64,000 nucleotides of DNA from Candidatus Phytoplasma luffae (GTDB lineage Bacteria; Bacillota_I; Bacilli_A; Acholeplasmatales; Acholeplasmataceae). The stretch spans positions 248,001-312,000 of the forward strand of contig NZ_CP054393.1 of assembly GCF_018024475.1 (NCBI RefSeq). Direction: 5' to 3'. Positions 60,024 through 64,000 of the stretch are shown here, one piece after another (position 1 is the stretch's first letter; every line of letters begins with the position of its first letter). The notes under the pieces are model-generated. The model was given only the letters and a program-made list of their open reading frames with translations. It made no database searches and was not told where the DNA came from. The translations under genes and the position numbers were made by a program.

Positions 60024-60031
60024 GGGATTAA

Positions 60032-60652
60032 ATGTTAAGAAAAAAATTATTTAAAGATTTTTTAAAAAATAAAAAGAATTTAGAAATAAGAGATCAATTA
60101 ATTGATCTTCATTTGCCATTAATAAATAAAATTGTTGGTAAATTTAAATATTATCCTAAATTGCTCCAAAAACAAGATTTATATCAAGAAGGAGTTTTAG
60201 GATTAACGAAAGCCCTAAGTAATTACCAAGATTTAGGTTATGACTTTATCGCCTATGCAAAACCAACAATTAAATCTGAAATCAATGAACTAATAAGAAA
60301 AAGTTATTCTCCTTCAATCCCACAAAAATCTACTAAACCAAACAATATTAGTTTTCAAGAAGAAAAATATCAACCTTATAAAATCAGCAACCCCAATCCT
60401 CATCAATTATGGTTAAAACAAACAAATCACGAATGTTTGTTAAAAAAACTAAAAAAGAAATTAAGTAAAACAGGATTTAATATTATTTGTTTAAGTTTTG
60501 GTATCACTTTAGACAACATCAACGAAACTTATCAACGACCTCATACCAACCAAGAGATCGCGCTAAAAATAAATTTAAAACTTCAAACAATAATCAACAT
60601 CAAAAAAATAGCTATTCTAAAATTAAAACCTAAAAAACCAATGGAGAAATAA
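60032..60652 (+). CDS. PMU-type RNA polymerase sigma factor (sigF/rpoF-like)
   Basis: 206 residues. Region 2 is clear: QKQDLYQEGVLGLTKALSNY and DFIAYAKPTIKSEINELIRK (about 50-92), as in sigma-70 family members of the sporulation/stress group. Region 4 is degenerate (TNQEIALKINLKLQTIINIK near the C-terminus). It heads the cluster and ends four bases before ssb. Phytoplasma PMUs regularly carry such a gene, probably to transcribe the element's own genes. Translation starts after GAAAGGG. Confidence 0.8.
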   Translation: MLRKKLFKDFLKNKKNLEIRDQLIDLHLPLINKIVGKFKYYPKLLQKQDLYQEGVLGLTKALSNYQDLGYDFIAYAKPTIKSEINELIRKSYSPSIPQKSTKPNNISFQEEKYQPYKISNPNPHQLWLKQTNHECLLKKLKKKLSKTGFNIICLSFGITLDNINETYQRPHTNQEIALKINLKLQTIINIKKIAILKLKPKKPMEK

Positions 60653-60656
60653 AAAA

Positions 60657-60980
60657 ATGTTAAATAAAGTTCAATTAATCGGCCGCATCACTAACGCCCT
60701 AGAATCACAATACATTCATATTAATAATGAACAAATCACAAAAATTGATTTCAACTTAGCTATCAACAATAAAGATAAAGTTCAATTCATCCACTGTGTT
60801 GCCTTTCGTAATCAAGCAGAAAACATGAGTAAATATTTACACAAAGGTTCAAAAATATATATAGAAGGAACATTATCTATTCAAAAATACACTAATAACG
60901 AAAACCAAAACAAAACCAATACTAAAGTTATTTTAAACAATGTTATCTTTTTAGATAATAACCCCCCAACCCAAAATTAA
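60657..60980 (+). CDS. ssb: Single-stranded DNA-binding protein (PMU copy)
   Basis: 107 residues, one OB fold: LNKVQLIGRITNALESQYI, the core FIHCVAFRNQAENMSKYLHK and GSKIYIEGTLSIQKY. The C-terminal tail is only a few residues (NNPPTQN) and lacks the acidic DDDIPF end that recruits partners in housekeeping SSBs. It lies between the sigma factor and the HU gene, with GGAG upstream. It likely coats single strands during PMU copying or recombination. Confidence 0.88.
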   Translation: MLNKVQLIGRITNALESQYIHINNEQITKIDFNLAINNKDKVQFIHCVAFRNQAENMSKYLHKGSKIYIEGTLSIQKYTNNENQNKTNTKVILNNVIFLDNNPPTQN

Positions 60981-60995
60981 AAAGGAGTCACTAAA

Positions 60996-61286
60996 ATGAC
61001 AAAAAAAGAATTAATCAAAACTATCGCAGTAATGCATAAAACTTCGGTTACTCAAACCCAAGATTTTTACAACTCGTTCGAAAATGCTTTAATCAAAGCA
61101 ATCACATCCAACGAAGAAGTGGTATTATCACCTTCAATTGGCAAATTCATCTTAAAATCAAGAAAAGCCCGCGTGGGAAGAAACCCCCAAACAGGTAAAA
61201 AACTCAAAATCCCTACAAAAACTGTGGTAAATTTTAAACTTTCTAAAACTATTAAAGATGAAGTCAAAAACCTTAAATTAAAATAA
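60996..61286 (+). CDS. HU-family DNA-binding protein (PMU copy)
   Basis: 96 residues, standard HU length. TKKELIKTIAVMHKTSVTQT at the start and the arm signature GRNPQTGKKLKIPTKTVVNF. In phytoplasma literature such PMU copies are called himA. It bends and packs DNA, perhaps for the element's own transposition. AAGGAG precedes the ATG. Confidence 0.92.
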   Translation: MTKKELIKTIAVMHKTSVTQTQDFYNSFENALIKAITSNEEVVLSPSIGKFILKSRKARVGRNPQTGKKLKIPTKTVVNFKLSKTIKDEVKNLKLK

Positions 61287-61298
61287 GGAGAATAAATT

Positions 61299-61739
61299 AT
61301 GTTTATTTTTTCATTATTTGCAACAATTAGCAATTTTATCTTAAATTACTCTAAAGGATTTAGCACTACCGAAATCCTTGAACGAAGAATAGACGGAATC
61401 CAAACAACGATTTTCACTATTCTTATTGTCTCTGGTTTCAAACCTATTTTTAAATTAATTGCAAATATTTTGATTTTCGTCAAAGATTTGATTTTAGGCC
61501 TCTTTTTCCCCAACAAAAAACTCCAAAATTTAGAAATCCAAAACGCCAAACAAGAATATTTAGAAAAACAGTTATTAAAAAAACTAGATAAAATAAATGA
61601 AAACCAAGAAAAACTCCAATCCCAATTAGAAGTGCAAAAAGTAAAAGTTGCTCATTGGCAAGAGAAAAAAGCAAGAAAAAAAATACTAAAATTAAAAAAC
61701 AACAACAAACCTCACGGAAAGGAAAATGAAAATGAATGA
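61299..61739 (+). CDS. PMU membrane protein with coiled-coil tail
   Basis: 146 residues. Hydrophobic stretches at about 1-16, 36-52 and 53-70, then from about residue 77 a Lys/Glu/Gln helix (QNAKQEYLEKQLLKKLDKIN onward) that looks like a coiled coil, with a basic end. AAGGAG precedes the ATG. Unknown function; similar proteins occur after HU in other PMUs, as far as I recall. Its end overlaps the next gene by 14 bases. Confidence 0.6.
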   Translation: MFIFSLFATISNFILNYSKGFSTTEILERRIDGIQTTIFTILIVSGFKPIFKLIANILIFVKDLILGLFFPNKKLQNLEIQNAKQEYLEKQLLKKLDKINENQEKLQSQLEVQKVKVAHWQEKKARKKILKLKNNNKPHGKENENE

Positions 61740-61956
61740 ACTTAATTTCGCCATTGGATTTATCGTTGGCGCCCTATTCGCAACTGCTTTAATGTTTATT
61801 ATCAAAAAAATCTTTTTTAATTTTTTTCCATTACCAGAAATTAATAAAACAGATGAAACTAAAAAAGATAACAAACCCAATAAATCATCTTCAATTATTC
61901 CAAACCCAAATAACAATTCAAAAGAAAAAAATAATTTAGAAAGTGAAAATAATTAA
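61726..61956 (+). CDS. Small PMU membrane protein
   Basis: 76 residues. One membrane segment (about 7-28, IGFIVGALFATALMFIIKKI) and a polar Asn/Lys/Ser tail. GGAAAGG lies just before the ATG. Stop codon TAA abuts the start of the next gene. Unknown function. Parts of its end recur in a decayed copy at about 62613-62690. Confidence 0.55.
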   Translation: MKMNELNFAIGFIVGALFATALMFIIKKIFFNFFPLPEINKTDETKKDNKPNKSSSIIPNPNNNSKEKNNLESENN

Positions 61957-62592
61957 ATGAAAATTAATAATTTAAACCAACGAACTTCTGAGTGGTATAA
62001 TCATCGCAAAAAATATATCAATGCCTCTGAAATAGGAAGTATTACAGGAAATGACAAATTTAGAAGTTTAGAACAATTAATACATGACAAAATATTTGGA
62101 ACAACATTTACAAGCAATAAATTCACCGAACACGGCAACAAAACCGAACCCCTAGCGAGAACTTTTTTTGAAAAAATAACTAATCTAAAATTCCCTGATA
62201 CCATCTTTACTGATGATACTTTAGATATGTTTTCTGCAAGTCTTGACGGTTATAACGAACAAACCAACACTTTATTAGAAATTAAATGTCCTTATGTAGA
62301 TGAAAATAACAACATCTCCTCTACTTGGAATGGTTTCTTTTCACATAAAAAAATCCCTTCTAATTACTGGGCGCAAGTTCAATGTCAATTATATTGTTCT
62401 CAATCTAAATTCGCTTATTTCTTTGTTTATTTTAATGACACTAATTATCATGTTGTTAGGGTTTATCAAGATAATAATTTTATTAACCAAATGATTGCAG
62501 ACGGCAAAAAGTATTTAGAATTATTAAAACTCAATAAACAAGAATTACAACAGACAACTTATTTAAAAAAATTAAGTAAATTTAAAATATAA
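61957..62592 (+). CDS. YqaJ-type viral recombinase/exonuclease
   Basis: 211 residues. QRTSEWYNHRKKYINASEIG at the start, EHGNKTEPLARTFFE, ASLDGYNEQTNTLLEIKCPY (the D and ExK catalytic pattern of lambda-exonuclease-like enzymes) and YWAQVQCQLYCSQSKFAYFF. Such enzymes resect a DNA end so that the other strand can anneal or invade, as in phage recombination. It starts directly on the stop of the preceding gene. With ssb next door it would form a small recombination module of the PMU. Confidence 0.85.
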   Translation: MKINNLNQRTSEWYNHRKKYINASEIGSITGNDKFRSLEQLIHDKIFGTTFTSNKFTEHGNKTEPLARTFFEKITNLKFPDTIFTDDTLDMFSASLDGYNEQTNTLLEIKCPYVDENNNISSTWNGFFSHKKIPSNYWAQVQCQLYCSQSKFAYFFVYFNDTNYHVVRVYQDNNFINQMIADGKKYLELLKLNKQELQQTTYLKKLSKFKI

Positions 62593-62612
62593 AAAAAAGA
62601 AAGGAAACTAAA

Positions 62613-62690
62613 AATGAAAATCCAAAAAAACCAAAAATAATTATTAAGAAAAAAACAATTTAGAAAGTAACAAAGAAATAAATAATTAAT
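62613..62690 (+). pseudogene. Decayed remnant of a small PMU gene
   Basis: An ATG with good site (GAAAGGAAA) opens only nine codons (MKIQKNQK, then stop). The following bases read KKKNNLESNKEINN in another frame, very like the end KEKNNLESENN of the protein at 61726. It appears to be what is left of a duplicate after an internal deletion. Confidence 0.4.
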
Positions 62691-62706
62691 ACAAAGGAGA
62701 AAAAAC

Positions 62707-63003
62707 ATGTCAAAAAAAATAATTATCACTAAAAAACCAAATAAAAAATTAACCAAAACCCAAAACCCAAATCAAAAAATATCAATCCCAGAAACAAAAA
62801 AACTCAATCATCACATTTCACCCCCAACTCCTAATATCAATAAACTAAATTTATTAAAAATAATTACTTATTTAACTATCATTTTATATTTTATTTTACA
62901 TGTCAACGTTATTTATTACCAAAACCAAATCCCTTGGTTAACAACAGGAATCAATAATTTTATTGATTTAATTAAAACAATTTTTTCAGGAGGAAACAAA
63001 TAA
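62707..63003 (+). CDS. Small PMU membrane protein
   Basis: 98 residues: a basic, Pro/Asn-rich start of about 50 residues, one membrane segment at about 54-73 (IITYLTIILYFILHVNVIYY), and a short end with SGGNK. AAAGGAG precedes the ATG. Its stop overlaps the next ATG (TAATG). Function unknown. Confidence 0.55.
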   Translation: MSKKIIITKKPNKKLTKTQNPNQKISIPETKKLNHHISPPTPNINKLNLLKIITYLTIILYFILHVNVIYYQNQIPWLTTGINNFIDLIKTIFSGGNK

Positions 63004-63608
63004 TGAAAACACAAAATAAAAATAAAATATTAATTATCATAACATTTGTAATTGTTCTATTTTTCTCAATTATCTCAATTTATGCTTTAAACGATTACTT
63101 TAACAAACAAAGAAAAGAAAAAATAAATTTAATAAATGATTTTCCTATTTTCACTGTTGAACGAACGGGTGGCAACAACGAAAATCAAATACTTTTGCCG
63201 ATTTCAATTCCTAACTTAAGCCAAAAAAAATACAATCACTTAATTACTATCGAACACGAAGCAATCCTTAACTCAAATGGAATAGATATTTCAATACCCT
63301 TATATTTAAAATTATCAACCCAATATAACACTAACCAATCCTTTAACAACCCAGAAAAATATTTAAACATAAGCCTCAAAGTTAATAACAATGATTATGA
63401 CGACACAAAACGTCCCCAAATGATATTAAACGACAAAGGTATTGGAATTATTAAAATTCAAATTAGCATCGAACAAAAAGAAATCATCAATTCCAAAAAC
63501 CCTCAATTAGAATTAATTTGTGATTACGAATTAGTCGATTCCCAAGGTAAATCTTTCGAAGGCGGAAATCAAACTATCGAAAACAAAATTGCTCAATTAG
63601 CAAAATAA
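63003..63608 (+). CDS. PMU protein with N-terminal membrane segment and extracellular domain
   Basis: 201 residues. One hydrophobic segment at about 9-29 (ILIIITFVIVLFFSIISIYA) followed by a soluble part of about 165 residues with beta-like patterns (FTVERTGGNNENQILLPIS, LEITLICDYELV-like end). It looks anchored and facing outward. AGGAGG lies nine bases before the ATG at the end of the preceding gene. No family is recognised; similar proteins occur in phytoplasma PMUs. Confidence 0.55.
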   Translation: MKTQNKNKILIIITFVIVLFFSIISIYALNDYFNKQRKEKINLINDFPIFTVERTGGNNENQILLPISIPNLSQKKYNHLITIEHEAILNSNGIDISIPLYLKLSTQYNTNQSFNNPEKYLNISLKVNNNDYDDTKRPQMILNDKGIGIIKIQISIEQKEIINSKNPQLELICDYELVDSQGKSFEGGNQTIENKIAQLAK

Positions 63609-63614
63609 AATATT

Positions 63615-63650
63615 AAAAGACTAAACAAAATTTGTATTAGTCTTTTTTTA
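63615..63650 (+). terminator. Terminator inside the PMU cluster
   Basis: Stem AAAAGACTAA (63615-63624) with TTAGTCTTTT (63637-63646), T7. It separates the upstream operon from the last gene. Confidence 0.75.
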
Positions 63651-63670
63651 TTTTTCAGAAAGGTATTAAT

Positions 63671-64000
63671 ATGAAAATGAATATTAAAAAAAATCAAAAT
63701 AAAAATTTAAATCCAACTAATTTAATAATAATCATTATAACATCTATCATTTTATTTTTAGGAATTCAAGTTTGGATCCACCATCAAGCTTTAATCGAAA
63801 ATCAAACCCAAATCCTAAATCATCATAAAAGATTAGAAACCCAAAACAAAACTAACCAAGAAACTAAAAAATATTTAGAAGACCAAATAACTAAAAATAA
63901 TTCATCACCAGAAAAAATTCAAACTTTTTCTTCATCAGAATTACAAGAAAAAACAATAATCCCGAACGATAACCAAGAAGAATTATTATTTAAACCTTCT
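63671..64000 (+). CDS. PMU membrane protein, cut by the window end
   Basis: The frame is open from ATG 63671 (site AAAGG) to the end of the window, 110 codons. It has one membrane segment at about 17-37 (NLIIIIITSIILFLGIQVWI), then a polar, Gln/Asn/Lys-rich helical part that may be a coiled coil (NHHKRLETQNKTNQETKKYL). Its full size and family cannot be seen. Confidence 0.6.
   Translation, partial: MKMNIKKNQNKNLNPTNLIIIIITSIILFLGIQVWIHHQALIENQTQILNHHKRLETQNKTNQETKKYLEDQITKNNSSPEKIQTFSSSELQEKTIIPNDNQEELLFKPS

Larger units (their letters stand above)
59298..60031. other. Non-coding junction between the tRNA cluster and the PMU cluster
   Basis: About 730 AT-rich bases. It must hold the promoter of the four minus-strand tRNAs (ATCAACTCA occurs twice near 59328 and 59380). 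The word CCAAAACTTTAGACACTTTT near 59907 could be the end of an insertion sequence, but no partner copy is visible. Then come the terminator at 59942 and the palindrome at 60002. No gene is seen. Confidence 0.5.

Noticed and set aside
61067-62756. Minus-strand frames opposite the PMU genes
   Set aside because: Each overlaps a well-supported plus-strand gene with proper start sites.

Overview
The window is about 64 kb of very AT-rich chromosome from a wall-less, plant-pathogenic mollicute, almost certainly a 'Candidatus Phytoplasma'. The signs are an Imp-type immunodominant membrane protein next to dnaD, tyrosine-rich repeat proteins of the phytoplasma DUF2963 type, and, at the right edge, a run of genes typical of a phytoplasma potential mobile unit (PMU: sigma factor, ssb, HU, YqaJ-type recombinase, small membrane proteins). 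The standard genetic code is used: metK ends in TGA and an intact prfB (RF2) is present, unlike Mycoplasma.

Layout. (1) 1-3.3 kb is accessory and decaying: the tail of an AAA+/FtsH-like PMU gene, an orphan JetA (Wadjet kleisin-like) homologue, a secreted tyrosine-rich repeat protein and a broken sufU. (2) 3.8-8.6 kb (minus) is an operon-like row recG-plsX-rnc-dnaD-imp; recG carries a one-base frameshift in an A10/T10 tract. (3) 9.4-13.3 kb is accessory: a nuclease-helicase broken at Walker B, and a membrane-anchored coiled-coil protein built from four perfect 243-bp repeats. (4) 13.5-28.9 kb (plus) is core: darA, rpsO, two tRNAs, a cold-shock-domain protein, metK (with a long leader hairpin), proS, tRNA-Leu, polC, nox, secA, prfB and a YitT-family protein. 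(5) 28.9-35.4 kb is mixed: pepF, a remnant of a small secreted protein, a DUF2130 nuclease-like protein, a second tyrosine-rich repeat protein and small membrane ORFs. (6) 35.6-58.7 kb (minus) is the classical information-processing block: rplM-rpsI, gltX, cysS, a P-type ATPase, rlmB, rpmG-secE-nusG-rplK-rplA-rplJ-rplL-rpoB-rpoC-rpsL-rpsG-fusA-tuf. (7) 58.9-59.3 kb (minus) is a cluster of four tRNAs (Gly, Pro, Arg, Glu). (8) 60.0 kb to the end (plus) is the PMU cluster, which runs off the window.

How it fits together. The core blocks supply replication (PolC, DnaD, RecG), transcription (RpoB, RpoC, NusG), translation, secretion (SecA, SecE) and phospholipid synthesis (PlsX). The accessory blocks hold cell-surface or secreted repeat proteins and DNA-processing genes from mobile elements or defence systems, several broken by small indels. 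The most interesting points are the orphan JetA homologue, the modular repeat proteins, a 22-bp palindrome touching the ribosome binding site of the PMU sigma factor, an N-terminal extension of RpoC that resembles two alpha-CTD-like helix-hairpin-helix units, and RpoB residues that predict rifampicin resistance. All functional calls come from reading the sequence and recalled family knowledge; no database search was run.
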